Below are positions 1 through 8,250 of a DNA stretch of 44,030 nucleotides, in pieces. The first letter of the stretch is position 1. Each line of letters opens with the position of its first letter. The notes beneath the pieces are model-generated. The model ran no database searches. It was not told the origin of the DNA and saw nothing but the letters and a program-made list of their open reading frames with translations. The position numbers and the translations under genes were made by a program. This DNA is from an uncultured Bacilli bacterium (lineage in GTDB: Bacteria > Bacillota_I > Bacilli_A > RF39 > UBA660), in contig CALVUU010000005.1 in the NCBI GenBank assembly GCA_944363655.1, forward strand, positions 1 through 44,030, written 5' to 3'.

Positions 1-2
1 AA

Positions 3-134
3 CAAAATAAGTTAGATGTAATAAAAAATATGTTATTAAAAAATATGACAATAGAAGATATTGCTGATATTGTAAATATGAGTACCCTAGAAGTAGAAGA
101 AATAATAAAAGAAAATAATTTAGATAAGAGTTAG
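3..134 (+). CDS. C-terminal end of an Rpn/PD-(D/E)XK nuclease-like protein (partial)
   Basis: This reading frame is open from the window edge to a TAG stop and gives 43 residues, so only the C-terminus is visible. The tail contains a small helix-turn-helix-like segment (IKNMLLKNMTIEDIADIV, then a second helix starting MSTLEVEEII). This pattern is typical of the C-terminal end of Rpn family recombination-promoting nucleases and related PD-(D/E)XK transposase-like proteins, where 'ML..gms.eeIa..tgls.eeI' recurs. A perfect hairpin terminator follows directly. The catalytic domain lies outside the window, so the family call is inference; a HTH-containing regulator is the alternative. Confidence 0.5.
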   Translation, partial: QNKLDVIKNMLLKNMTIEDIADIVNMSTLEVEEIIKENNLDKS

Positions 135-152
135 TCTTTTAAAAAAATTTTT

Positions 153-182
153 CATAACTAATTGTAATTAGTTATGTTTTTT
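153..182 (+). terminator. Rho-independent terminator after the partial gene
   Basis: A perfect 11-bp stem (CATAACTAATT, loop GT, AATTAGTTATG) is followed by six T residues. It ends transcription of the truncated gene before the pilus operon. Confidence 0.85.
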
Positions 183-217
183 GATATACTAATTTATAGT
201 AAAGGAAGGTAACAAAG

Positions 218-1792
218 ATGCAAGATACTTTAATTCCTAATAAAAGTAATAGTGTTATAGAAATATTAAAAACGCCATTTGTTATATTATATAATATAAT
301 TATGTATGCGGGTGTAGGTTTTAAAGCTGTATTTTTTGATTTTTGGGTAAATCTTTATAATGGAGTTAGTTACCAAGTTGATAAAACTTATCGTCATACA
401 AAACAACAATTTATGGCGGATGAAGAAAAAATATATGAAAAAACAAAGAAAAAAGTAAAAAAAGAAAAAGTATATAAATATAGTGCTAAAACTCTTGCCA
501 ATTTAGAAAGAGAAAGACAAGAATTATTAGTTGATTTACAAAATGCTGGAGCAACAAGAAGTAAAACACCACATGTATATTTATATAAGGCTAAAAATAC
601 TAATGGTCGTATTATAACTGGGACGATGAATGGATTAAGTAAGTTAGATATTAATTCATATTTACTTAATGAAGGATTTGAAGTATATAGTATTAAAACA
701 TCACCTTTTATTGATTTTGTTTATAAAGATTCTAGTATATTCTTTGGTAAAAAAATGTCAACTAAAGATCTTATATTTTGGCTTACTCAATTATCGACAT
801 ATATTAAAGCAGGTTTAACATTAAATGAAGCAATAAAAATACTTAATACCCAAATGAAAGGTAATAAAGCAAGAAGAACAGCTTTTTCAGCAATTTCTTA
901 TGAACTTACTTTGGGAGAATCTTTTTCAAGTGCTTTGGAAAAACAAGGCAATATGTTTCCGGCCTTACTTATCAATATGATTAAAGCAGCAGAAGCAAGT
1001 GGAACACTAGTTGAAACATTAGATGATATGGCTAATTATTATACCGAAATTGATGAAACTAGAAGACAAATGATAAGTGCTATGACATATCCTACTATTA
1101 TTTTAGTTTTTGCTATTGCTGTTATAGTGTTTATTTTAGTATATGTTGTTCCTCAATTTACCGAAATATATGCATCTAGTGATGCAGAAATTACAGGAGT
1201 TACTAAAATAGTTATCGATATAAGTAACTTTTTGAAAGCCGATTACATGATTATTATTGGAGTAGTAGTAGGAGTTATTGGAACAATTGTTATATTATAT
1301 AAAACTGTTAAAGCATTTAAAACTACTTGTCAAGTATTTTTGATGCATATACCTATTGTAAAGGATGTTATAATATATAATGAAATGACAATATTTTCTA
1401 AAACCTTTGCATCACTTCTTAGAAATAATGTATTTATAACTGATAGTATGGATATTTTAAGTAGAATTACTAATAATGAAGTATATAAAGCAATACTTTA
1501 TAAAACAATTAATAATATTGTTAAAGGAGAAAAAATATCAGAAGCATTTAAAGATCACTGGGCGGTACCTGATGTTGCATATTATATGATAGTTACTGGG
1601 GAATCTACGGGAGAGTTAGCAAGTATGATGCAAAAGGTAAGTGAATATTACCAATTACTGCATAAAAATATTATTAATAACTTAAAATCGTTTATAGAAC
1701 CAATTATGATTTCTTTACTAGCAGTTATAGTTGGATTAATTATTATTGCAGTAATTGGACCAATGTTTAGTATGTATGAACAAATTGAGTAA
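218..1792 (+). CDS. type IV pilus/T2SS inner-membrane platform protein (PilC/GspF/ComGB family)
   Basis: This is an inner-membrane platform protein that organises assembly of pilin-like filaments with a cytoplasmic ATPase. Two T2SSF domains are visible: residues about 185-310 (starting STKDLIFWLTQLSTYIKAGLTLNEA) and about 385-510 (EMTIFSKTFASLLRNNVFI). Hydrophobic segments lie at about 290-315, 343-365 and 495-520. At 524 residues it is longer than the usual ~340-400 because of a ~180-residue N-terminal extension with an amphipathic or membrane segment near 16-45 and a Lys/Glu-rich stretch near 70-105. The start is supported by AAGGAAGG 8 bases upstream. The prepilin peptidase gene follows after 10 bases, so the two form an operon. 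No ATPase or pilin gene is in view. Whether it serves DNA uptake or surface pili cannot be told. Confidence 0.9.
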   Translation: MQDTLIPNKSNSVIEILKTPFVILYNIIMYAGVGFKAVFFDFWVNLYNGVSYQVDKTYRHTKQQFMADEEKIYEKTKKKVKKEKVYKYSAKTLANLERERQELLVDLQNAGATRSKTPHVYLYKAKNTNGRIITGTMNGLSKLDINSYLLNEGFEVYSIKTSPFIDFVYKDSSIFFGKKMSTKDLIFWLTQLSTYIKAGLTLNEAIKILNTQMKGNKARRTAFSAISYELTLGESFSSALEKQGNMFPALLINMIKAAEASGTLVETLDDMANYYTEIDETRRQMISAMTYPTIILVFAIAVIVFILVYVVPQFTEIYASSDAEITGVTKIVIDISNFLKADYMIIIGVVVGVIGTIVILYKTVKAFKTTCQVFLMHIPIVKDVIIYNEMTIFSKTFASLLRNNVFITDSMDILSRITNNEVYKAILYKTINNIVKGEKISEAFKDHWAVPDVAYYMIVTGESTGELASMMQKVSEYYQLLHKNIINNLKSFIEPIMISLLAVIVGLIIIAVIGPMFSMYEQIE

Positions 1793-1802
1793 GGGGGGCA
1801 TT

Positions 1803-2555
1803 ATGGCAGTATTAATGTTTTTCATCGGAGCAATTTTAGGTTCTTTTTATCTCGTTATTGGAACACGTTTGCCTAAGGGTGAAGATGTATTATTTTCACG
1901 TAGTAAATGTGATCATTGTGGTGAAGAATTAAAATGGTATAATTTAATACCGGTTTTTTCTTATGTATTCCAAAGAGGTAAATGTAGTTTTTGTCACAAA
2001 AAAATTTTTTCTGAGCATTTTTGGGTTGAAATTGCTACAGGTTTATTATTTGTTTTAACATATTATTATTTTCCAGTTGGTTATAACTTCTTTGTTGGAT
2101 TAATCGTAGTATCTTTATTAGTTATTGTTTTTGTCAGCGATTTTAAATATATGATTATTCTTGATTCTCCTTTAGTTATTTCTTGTATCTTGATACTTAT
2201 TTTAAAAATAATTTATTTTGATTGGTATAACATACTAATTAGTTTATTATCTGGTATAGCTCTTTTTTTAGTTATGCTTGCTATATTTCAACTTGGTAAA
2301 TTAATATTTAAAAAAGATGCTTTAGGTGGTGGTGATATTAAATTATCTTTTTTAATCGGGTTTATTTTAAATTTTAAATTGGGATTAGTATCATTAATAT
2401 TATCATCCTTTTTAGCTTTACCTTATGCAGTTGCGAGTTTAGAAATTAAAAAAAATAATGAATTTCCCTACGGACCGTTCCTAGCGGGTTCATTATTTAT
2501 AGTATTTTTTCATTATGATAAATTTGTCAATTTATTAGAATTTTTAATGCTTTAA
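1803..2555 (+). CDS. prepilin peptidase (A24 family aspartic peptidase)
   Basis: This membrane aspartic protease cleaves and N-methylates type IV prepilin-like proteins. An in-frame ATG exists 48 bases upstream inside the previous gene, but the strong AAGGGGGG sequence places translation at 1803, giving 250 residues (normal length) and the typical opening MAVLMFFIGAILGSFYLVIG. The zinc-binding CxxC...CxxC pair is present at Cys36/39 and Cys61/64. The catalytic aspartates are Asp113 in VSDFKYMIILD and Asp178 in the GGGD motif. About seven membrane segments are visible. It is coupled to the PilC-like gene. The substrates (pilins) are not in the window. Confidence 0.92.
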   Translation: MAVLMFFIGAILGSFYLVIGTRLPKGEDVLFSRSKCDHCGEELKWYNLIPVFSYVFQRGKCSFCHKKIFSEHFWVEIATGLLFVLTYYYFPVGYNFFVGLIVVSLLVIVFVSDFKYMIILDSPLVISCILILILKIIYFDWYNILISLLSGIALFLVMLAIFQLGKLIFKKDALGGGDIKLSFLIGFILNFKLGLVSLILSSFLALPYAVASLEIKKNNEFPYGPFLAGSLFIVFFHYDKFVNLLEFLML

Positions 2556-2644
2556 ATTAAATACATAAGTAGTCCTGTTATAACACTACCAATCATTAAA
2601 AAAAGCATTATCCATGTAGCTATTTTCATTACTTTTTTATTCAT
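2552..2644 (-). CDS. 30-residue single-pass membrane protein, Prli42/DUF4044-like
   Basis: This small ORF starts at ATG 2644 with an excellent AAGGAG sequence 8 bases upstream and encodes 30 residues: a short Lys-rich N-terminus (MNKKVMK) followed by one hydrophobic helix to the C-terminus (IMLFLMIGSVITGLLMYLI). Length, charge pattern and composition match the stressosome-anchoring Prli42 peptides and the DUF4044 peptides of Firmicutes, which are hard to tell apart at this length. It is convergent with the prepilin peptidase gene, and the two stop codons overlap. In Listeria, Prli42 tethers the stressosome to the membrane; here the function is inference. Confidence 0.7.
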   Translation of the reverse strand: MNKKVMKIATWIMLFLMIGSVITGLLMYLI

Positions 2645-2714
2645 TTAGCCTCACTCCTTATTAATAATTTATCATATTTTAATTGTTTTTTCAATATAAT
2701 TAATTGGTGATAAA

Positions 2715-3290
2715 ATGAGGACAAGCCTTAATAAAAAAATATATCTATTTTTAGGTATTATATTAATTATTGGAATACTTTTAGGTATTATATTTTTAAT
2801 ATATTTAGATGAGGCTAGTAAAGAATTAATTTTATTAAATATTAATGAATGGTTACAAGGTATTAATGATAGTCATATTAATAATATAATACCTCATATT
2901 GTTATATCGTCTTCATTATTTATACTAAGTTTATTTATAATAGGTATTCCATTTGTTTTATTCTTTGTATTTTATAATGGTTTTAGTATTGGTTTTATGC
3001 TTACTTCTTTAATTAATATATTTGGTATTAAAGGGTTATTATATGGTATAGTGTATATATTAATTACTAAAGGTATTTATTTCTTTTTCTTAAGTATATT
3101 TATTATATCTTTAATTAAAATAACTTATTATTTTATTAAAAGAATATTTTTTGGTGAAAAAATTAATAAAGATACTTTAAGTTTATTATTAAAAAGAGTA
3201 TTTATATGTATTGGGGTAATTCTTATAAGTGATATTATTTTATATTTTGGAGGAGCTAAATTAATTAATATCTTTAAATTTTTATTATAA
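2715..3290 (+). CDS. SpoIIM-like (DUF95) integral membrane protein
   Basis: This protein of 191 residues has about five membrane helices. The central part (VFYNGFSIGFMLTSLINIFG, followed by KGLLYGIVYI) matches the 'f..GfsiGf.ig.l....G..gll' signature of stage II sporulation protein M-like proteins. True SpoIIM acts in engulfment during sporulation, but many non-sporulating low-GC bacteria carry homologues of unknown role. Nothing in this window indicates sporulation. The start is supported by GGTGAT 3 bases before ATG, the 3' part of the extended Shine-Dalgarno sequence used repeatedly in this genome. Function beyond the family is unknown. Confidence 0.7.
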   Translation: MRTSLNKKIYLFLGIILIIGILLGIIFLIYLDEASKELILLNINEWLQGINDSHINNIIPHIVISSSLFILSLFIIGIPFVLFFVFYNGFSIGFMLTSLINIFGIKGLLYGIVYILITKGIYFFFLSIFIISLIKITYYFIKRIFFGEKINKDTLSLLLKRVFICIGVILISDIILYFGGAKLINIFKFLL

Positions 3291-3322
3291 TAAGAAAGTA
3301 ATGCTTTTTTGAAAAAATTTAC

Positions 3323-3351
3323 TTGTTGCGCATACATTCGTTTGTTATAAT
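3323..3351 (+). promoter_or_regulatory. promoter TTGTTG-17-TATAAT
   Basis: -35 TTGTTG at 3323-3328, 17-base spacer, perfect -10 TATAAT at 3346-3351. Predicted start near 3358, which would give a ~170-base untranslated leader or separate RNA upstream of mnmA. Confidence 0.7.
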
Positions 3352-3356
3352 TGCCT

Positions 3357-3493
3357 CATAGTTCAGGGGTGATGGTATGTTTTAAGATTGTGTCCAACTG
3401 ATAAACAAGAAGAATTAATTATTGGATGCTCTAGATTTATGAAGTAGAAATGCCTTGTAGTGATATAGGGATAGTTAAACTAGTTTGACTTTT
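3357..3493 (+). other. unexplained transcribed region upstream of mnmA (leader or small RNA)
   Basis: The 240 bases between the SpoIIM-like gene and mnmA carry a good promoter at the left end and a weak hairpin plus four T (GTTAAA, loop CTAG, TTTGAC at 3474-3489, T at 3490-3493) at the right end. Inside, a GTGTCCAA/TTGGATGC pairing can form. No long ORF exists, but two short out-of-frame stretches look protein-like (for example CPTDKQEELIIGCSRFMK, then VEMPCSDIGIVKLV in another frame), so a decayed gene is possible. I do not recognise T-box, SRP RNA, tmRNA or RNase P signatures. Confidence 0.35.
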
Positions 3494-3520
3494 GCTCTCG
3501 TAGTAATGTATACTTATTAT
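3492..3520 (+). promoter_or_regulatory. possible mnmA-proximal promoter TTGCTC-17-TATTAT
   Basis: -35 TTGCTC at 3492-3497 and -10 TATTAT at 3515-3520, spacer 17. A start near 3527 would make the mnmA message almost leaderless (ATG at 3531). The GTGAT at 3521-3525 could serve as ribosome binding site only on transcripts starting further upstream. Confidence 0.4.
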
Positions 3521-3530
3521 GTGATTTGTT

Positions 3531-4637
3531 ATGAAAAAGGTTATAGTTGGTATAAGTGGGGGAGTTGATTCTGCTGTTGCAGCATTACTTCTTAAAAATG
3601 AAGGATACGTTGTTGAAGGTTTATTCATGCGTAATTGGGATTCTAATATAAATAATGATGTTTTAGGTAATCCTAATAATAATGCATTTATTTGTCCTCA
3701 AGAACAAGATTATAATGATGCTTTAGAATTATGTGAAAAATTAGGTATTAAATTACATCGTATTGATTTTATTAAAGAGTATTGGGATTATGTGTTTACT
3801 TATTTTTTAGAAGAATTAAAAAAAGGTAGAACACCTAATCCAGATTTGTTATGTAATAGATTTATAAAATTTGATTTATTTATAAAAGAGGCTAAAAGGC
3901 TGGGGGCAGATTATGTTGCAACAGGGCACTATGCTCGCATCAAAGATGGAAAATTACTTCGGGCTGTTGATTTAAATAAAGATCAAACTTACTTTCTTGC
4001 AGATGTTTCTAGAAAAAACTTTCAAAATGTTTTATTTCCCATTGGGGATTATACCAAACCAGAAGTTAGAAAAATTGCTCTAGAAAATAATTTAAATGTT
4101 GCTAGGAAGAAGGATTCAACAGGTATTTGTTTTATTGGGGAGCGAAATTACCAAAAGTTTGTTAGCAACTATTTAAAACCTAATCCGGGAGATATTGTTG
4201 ATGTTGCCACTGGTGAGGTTATAGGTAGGCATACCGGACTTATGAATTACACTATTGGTCAAAGAAGAAATGTAGGCATTAGTGGTAATCTATTACGTCA
4301 TTATGTCTGCGGTAAAGATGTTGATGAAAACATTTTATATGTAGCGTTTGGTAGTGATAATAAGTATTTGCTTTCTGATGAGTGTATTATTGAAAATGTT
4401 AATTTTATATCTGACTTACGTCCGACGTTTTGTACAGCAAAATTTCGCTATCGGGATAGTGATCATGCTGTTACATTAGAATATTTGGATAATGGTGATA
4501 TTAAAGTAAAATATCCAGGACTTTCTAAAGCAGTTACTCCAGGGCAAGCATGTGTTTTATATCTTGGAGAAGAATGTCTAGGTTGTGGTTTTATAAAAAG
4601 TGTTTATAAAGATAATGAAAAGTTATGGTACTTATAA
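3531..4637 (+). CDS. mnmA: tRNA-specific 2-thiouridylase MnmA
   Basis: MnmA adds sulfur to the wobble uridine (U34) of tRNA Lys, Glu and Gln, taking sulfur from a cysteine-desulfurase relay. The 368-residue protein has the PP-loop ATP pyrophosphatase motif SGGVDS (9-14), GLFMRNWD (30-37), catalytic Cys108 in NPDLLCNRFIKF, ATGHYARI (130-137), and the second catalytic cysteine Cys200 in STGICFIGER, followed by the conserved YTIGQRRNVGI region. Full length and all key residues are present. No desulfurase gene is adjacent. The start is the standard one for the family; its ribosome binding site (GTGAT, 5 bases upstream) is weak. Confidence 0.97.
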   Translation: MKKVIVGISGGVDSAVAALLLKNEGYVVEGLFMRNWDSNINNDVLGNPNNNAFICPQEQDYNDALELCEKLGIKLHRIDFIKEYWDYVFTYFLEELKKGRTPNPDLLCNRFIKFDLFIKEAKRLGADYVATGHYARIKDGKLLRAVDLNKDQTYFLADVSRKNFQNVLFPIGDYTKPEVRKIALENNLNVARKKDSTGICFIGERNYQKFVSNYLKPNPGDIVDVATGEVIGRHTGLMNYTIGQRRNVGISGNLLRHYVCGKDVDENILYVAFGSDNKYLLSDECIIENVNFISDLRPTFCTAKFRYRDSDHAVTLEYLDNGDIKVKYPGLSKAVTPGQACVLYLGEECLGCGFIKSVYKDNEKLWYL

Positions 4638-4659
4638 AATTTAAAATGTAAAACTGGTA

Positions 4660-4688
4660 TTGATTTTAAGTGTTAAGTTATGTATAAT
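4660..4688 (+). promoter_or_regulatory. promoter TTGATT-17-TATAAT
   Basis: -35 TTGATT 4660-4665, -10 TATAAT 4683-4688. Start near 4695 rules out the in-frame ATG at 4691 as start of the next gene and favours ATG 4721. Confidence 0.7.
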
Positions 4689-4720
4689 AGATGTGTAAAT
4701 TAGTAAAGGATAGTGAAAAA

Positions 4721-5491
4721 ATGGATAGACTTAATGAGTTATTACAAGAATTAGGATTAACTAAAGTTAAATTGGCTAAGTATTTAGGAGTAAGCCGTCA
4801 GATGGTGTATAATTATTTAGTTTTAGATAGCCTAGATAAATGGCCAAAAGAAAAAAAAGTATTATTATTACAATTATTAGATATTAATGATGGTAGTGAT
4901 GAGGCAATAAGTAAAATAGTAGTTAATACAGAATATTTAATGGCTGTTGAAAAAAGACTTAATTCAGCAATTAAAACAACTAATTCTGTTGAATCTAATT
5001 TAGATTTATCGGGATTAACTAAAGAAAATAAAACACTATTAAATGATTTTGTCTTTTTGTTAAAAGAAAAACTAGAAGATGATGATACTAGTCAATCTGC
5101 GGCGGTAAGATATTTGTATTATTTATTACAATCTATGGATAATATACCGGAGATAAAGTATATTTTAGGTTATATGGCTAAGAGTAATGGCTTTATTAAA
5201 CCTGATGAATTTGCCTTTGATGAAGATCGTCAATTTATTTTTGAAGGAATTTTATATTCAGCATTAACTTTATATAATAATGGCGGAGCAAGTAAGAGTA
5301 AACTTGCAGAAAGTCATAAGCGTTTTATTGCTGAAATAGAACAAAAAAATGAAGAAAAATTGAGTAGAACTCAACAACTTAATACCGTTAAAGTCCAAGC
5401 ATTAAGAGAGCTAGGTTACAACGATATAAATGCCAGTAATGCATCAGAAGTATTTGAAAAAATTGCTGAAATACAATCTAGAAAAGTATAA
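4721..5491 (+). CDS. helix-turn-helix (XRE-like) protein of unknown function
   Basis: The 256-residue protein begins with a compact helix-turn-helix region (residues about 8-33: LGLTKVKLAKYLGVSRQMV) like XRE/Cro-type DNA-binding domains. The rest is predominantly helical and has no domain I recognise. It also has a predicted amphipathic C-terminal helix (residues about 195-255). The start at 4721 is chosen over the in-frame ATG at 4691 because of AAAGGA at 4705-4710 and because the promoter at 4660-4688 would start transcription after 4691. The next gene starts 12 bases downstream, so it is probably co-transcribed with a membrane-anchored protein. It could be a regulator, but target and ligand are unknown. 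Confidence 0.65.
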   Translation: MDRLNELLQELGLTKVKLAKYLGVSRQMVYNYLVLDSLDKWPKEKKVLLLQLLDINDGSDEAISKIVVNTEYLMAVEKRLNSAIKTTNSVESNLDLSGLTKENKTLLNDFVFLLKEKLEDDDTSQSAAVRYLYYLLQSMDNIPEIKYILGYMAKSNGFIKPDEFAFDEDRQFIFEGILYSALTLYNNGGASKSKLAESHKRFIAEIEQKNEEKLSRTQQLNTVKVQALRELGYNDINASNASEVFEKIAEIQSRKV

Positions 5492-5503
5492 TGGTGAAGT
5501 AGT

Positions 5504-6313
5504 ATGAAGAATAATGGTAAGATAAATAAGAAAAAATTAGTTACCTATATTGGAATAATAGTAGTTATTATTGTATTAATTGTAGTTATAATATTAATTA
5601 GATCTAAATCTCTTAATACTAATTCTGAATTAGTAGAAAAACTTTATGATAATATTGGTAGTAATGAGTTAGAAGTTTGTGCTGGTTTAGTAAATTATGC
5701 TGATGATGCTGTTACTTACGATGATTTAGAAAATGTAGTTAGAATATGTAATGCTTATAGTAAACTAAGTATAGATGATTCATCTATGCTTAAAATAGAC
5801 AAAACTCAAAAAAATAATACTTGTAGTGTTGGAGAAAATATAACGTTTGCTACTGATAATTATGAAGATAATATTTGTACTATAAATAAAGTTTCTGCTG
5901 ATGAAGTAAATAATAAATATAAAGAAATATATGGTAGAGATATTGAAAACTATGAACAATTTTTCTATAACGATACAACTGTTTGTTATTATGAAGATGG
6001 ATTTTATTATTGTGGACTGGCTTTCGAGTATACCACGACCTTCGGAGGAGAACCACTAACATATAGAACAATTAAAAATGTTAAAGAAAATAAAGATGAA
6101 TTAATTATTTATGATTATTTTTTGAAAGTAGTAAATAATAAATGTTATACTTCATTTACCGAAGAGAAGGTCAATGATACTTGTAGCGAAGAGTTTAATG
6201 AAAATGAAGAAATGACTTACAATTTCTTAAAAAAATATGGTACTTTATATAAACATACTTTTAAAAAGAATAATGATTCTTATTATTGGGTTAAAAGTGA
6301 ACCAGTAGATTAA
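5504..6313 (+). CDS. membrane-anchored extracytoplasmic protein, unknown function
   Basis: This protein of 269 residues has a Lys-rich N-terminus and one strong hydrophobic helix at about 13-33 (YIGIIVVIIVLIVVIILI), so it is probably a signal anchor with the remainder outside the cell. The outer part is acidic and contains eight or more cysteines (for example LEVCAGLVNY, VRICNAY, NNTCSVGE, DNICTIN, VCYYEDGFYYC), which suggests disulfides. I recognise no family. GGTGA upstream supports the start. It follows the HTH gene with a 12-base gap, and the stop codon lies inside a terminator hairpin. Confidence 0.6.
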   Translation: MKNNGKINKKKLVTYIGIIVVIIVLIVVIILIRSKSLNTNSELVEKLYDNIGSNELEVCAGLVNYADDAVTYDDLENVVRICNAYSKLSIDDSSMLKIDKTQKNNTCSVGENITFATDNYEDNICTINKVSADEVNNKYKEIYGRDIENYEQFFYNDTTVCYYEDGFYYCGLAFEYTTTFGGEPLTYRTIKNVKENKDELIIYDYFLKVVNNKCYTSFTEEKVNDTCSEEFNENEEMTYNFLKKYGTLYKHTFKKNNDSYYWVKSEPVD

Positions 6314-6340
6314 ACCTAGTGCAAAAGCACTAGGTTTAAT
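6309..6340 (+). terminator. perfect 14-bp hairpin terminator
   Basis: ATTAAACCTAGTGC, loop AAAA, and its exact complement. The arms include the stop codon of the preceding gene. There is no strong T tract, so termination efficiency is uncertain. Confidence 0.65.
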
Positions 6341-6373
6341 CAATTAATTATTTAAAAAAATAATAAAATAGTT

Positions 6374-6379
6374 TATAAT
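6374..6379 (+). promoter_or_regulatory. -10 element upstream of the AAA ATPase gene
   Basis: Perfect TATAAT with an A/T-rich, poorly matching -35 region. The GGGGGG at 6396-6401 is the ribosome binding site for ATG 6409. Confidence 0.5.
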
Positions 6380-6408
6380 AAAAAAATATTTATTCGGGGG
6401 GAATATAA

Positions 6409-8247
6409 ATGAAAGAATATGAATTATCTTTATTAAAAAGAGACCAACTTTGGGGAAATAAACCATTAGAAGTAATAAAAAGACATACTCCCCAAGCGGC
6501 AATTACTGATTTTTGTATTTTAACAGGATATAGTAAAGAACTTACATATCGCATAAATAATGAAAGAACAGGTTCATATTGGACTTTACCAAATAAATTT
6601 AATGATGTTGTTTTAGTAGGTGAATCGGGTTCTTATGTTTATGATTTTCTTCTAAGCCGAAATAATGCAATACGACCAATTTTAATATTACCTAATCCTA
6701 TATTTGATGAAATTACTAGGTATAGAGATAAAGATGAAATTGAATATGGTTATTATCCGCAATCAGTTGCTAGTGTTGATATGCAAAATACATTAAATAT
6801 AGCATATAAAGAAGGACTATTAAAAAAAACAGGTAATACTTACACAATTGATTCTACTAAATCAAGTATTTTAAATAAACCTTTTTCTAGCATTATATAT
6901 GATGAATATATATTAGATAACCAAAGATATATTTATTTAAAAGCAAATGTTAATGTTGGCATGTTTCCCTTAAAATTATCCAATGGTATTGAATACAAAA
7001 GAGGAGAGTTTGTTTGGGTTAAAGTAACGCCCGTAAAATGGTTAATTGCTGATGATGCTAAAATATTAATATCAAAAAAATGTTTAGTCTCAGGTATTAG
7101 ATTTAATAACCAAAATAGTTTGTCAGAAAATTTTTCAGAAACTGAAATAAAAAAATATCTTGATAATTTTATGATAAAAGATTTATTTCAAATAAAACCT
7201 ATTAAAAATATAAAAAAATATAATTTTTTTGATTTTAATTATACTGAAATATCAGAAGAAGATTTAATAAGAGGATTAGTGGAAAGTAATATTCCTGTAT
7301 TTTTACATGGTAGACCAAGCGATGGCAAATCTGCAAGGGTAAAAGAGTTAGACCCTGACTTAGAAATAATATATATGAGAAATGCCACCCCAGATAGTTT
7401 AAATGGAAAAAGTGTTTATAATGCTCAAACTGGAGAAATGATAGATTTACCACCAACATGGTATCAAAATGTAGTAAAAAAATGTAGTAAAGAACCAAAT
7501 AAAATTCATATTGTCTTTCTTGATGAACTAACCAATGCTTTACCAAGTATTCAAGGCATGGCATTTAACATAGTATTAGATAGAGAAGTAAATGGTAAAT
7601 GGAAATTACCAAAAAATGCTAGAATAGTTGCGGCAGGAAATGAATTAAATGATTCTCTTGCAGCCAACCAAATGGCAGAGCCATTATTTAATCGCTTTGC
7701 GCATGTTTATATTCACACAACCGTAGATGGTTGGTTAAAATGGGCAATAACAGCTAAAGAAAGTTATAAAAGATTAGATTATGAAGAAGAATTAGTAACA
7801 CCAAAAATACACCCAGCGATATATGCATATATTGCTTATAAATCTTATAGTGGAGAAAACATCTTAAGGACACCATATACTGGAGATAAACCTAATGCCG
7901 ATCCAAGAAAATGGGAAATGGCATCTAAATTACTTTATAAAACAAAAAGACCTAAAATGTTAAAATCTTTAATCGGAGAAGATTTAGCAAGTGATTTTAT
8001 TTCTTTTTGTAATCAAAGTCTCATATCATTAGAAGATATAATTAATAAAAATTATACCGATGAGAAATTAAAAAAAATAACTATATCTCAAAGATTTGCT
8101 AATATAGCTCAATTATTACTAGTTAACGATGATAATTTAGAAGTAGTTAGAAACTTTATTTTAAAATTTGATCCTGAATTTTTAACCTTTTTTGATAATT
8201 ATAAAAAACTAAGTAACGAAATATCTCTTAAAAGAAAATTACAATAA
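6409..8247 (+). CDS. MoxR-type AAA+ ATPase with a YPQ/DUF6273-like N-terminal domain
   Basis: The C-terminal half is an AAA_5/MoxR-like ATPase: Walker A GRPSDGKS (301-308), Walker B HIVFLDE (367-373), sensor-1 Asn411 in VAAGNEL, and an arginine-finger-like Arg429 in EPLFNRF. MoxR ATPases usually remodel protein complexes together with a VWA-domain partner; none is adjacent. The first ~265 residues are unusual: EYGYYPQS (112-119), then FVWVKVTPVKWLI (201-213), ILISKKCLVSG (219-229) and a SETEIKKYLDNF segment (243-254). This order resembles the 'fGsYPQ... W.vl... LiS' pattern of DUF6273-like domains, normally found in secreted proteins. There is no signal peptide, so it is cytoplasmic. The domain call at the N-terminus is inference. 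Confidence 0.75.
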   Translation: MKEYELSLLKRDQLWGNKPLEVIKRHTPQAAITDFCILTGYSKELTYRINNERTGSYWTLPNKFNDVVLVGESGSYVYDFLLSRNNAIRPILILPNPIFDEITRYRDKDEIEYGYYPQSVASVDMQNTLNIAYKEGLLKKTGNTYTIDSTKSSILNKPFSSIIYDEYILDNQRYIYLKANVNVGMFPLKLSNGIEYKRGEFVWVKVTPVKWLIADDAKILISKKCLVSGIRFNNQNSLSENFSETEIKKYLDNFMIKDLFQIKPIKNIKKYNFFDFNYTEISEEDLIRGLVESNIPVFLHGRPSDGKSARVKELDPDLEIIYMRNATPDSLNGKSVYNAQTGEMIDLPPTWYQNVVKKCSKEPNKIHIVFLDELTNALPSIQGMAFNIVLDREVNGKWKLPKNARIVAAGNELNDSLAANQMAEPLFNRFAHVYIHTTVDGWLKWAITAKESYKRLDYEEELVTPKIHPAIYAYIAYKSYSGENILRTPYTGDKPNADPRKWEMASKLLYKTKRPKMLKSLIGEDLASDFISFCNQSLISLEDIINKNYTDEKLKKITISQRFANIAQLLLVNDDNLEVVRNFILKFDPEFLTFFDNYKKLSNEISLKRKLQ

Positions 8248-8250
8248 CTA

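Noticed and set aside
3437..3628. minus-strand 63-codon ORF across the mnmA start
   Set aside because: Shadow of mnmA with no ribosome binding site and no family resemblance.
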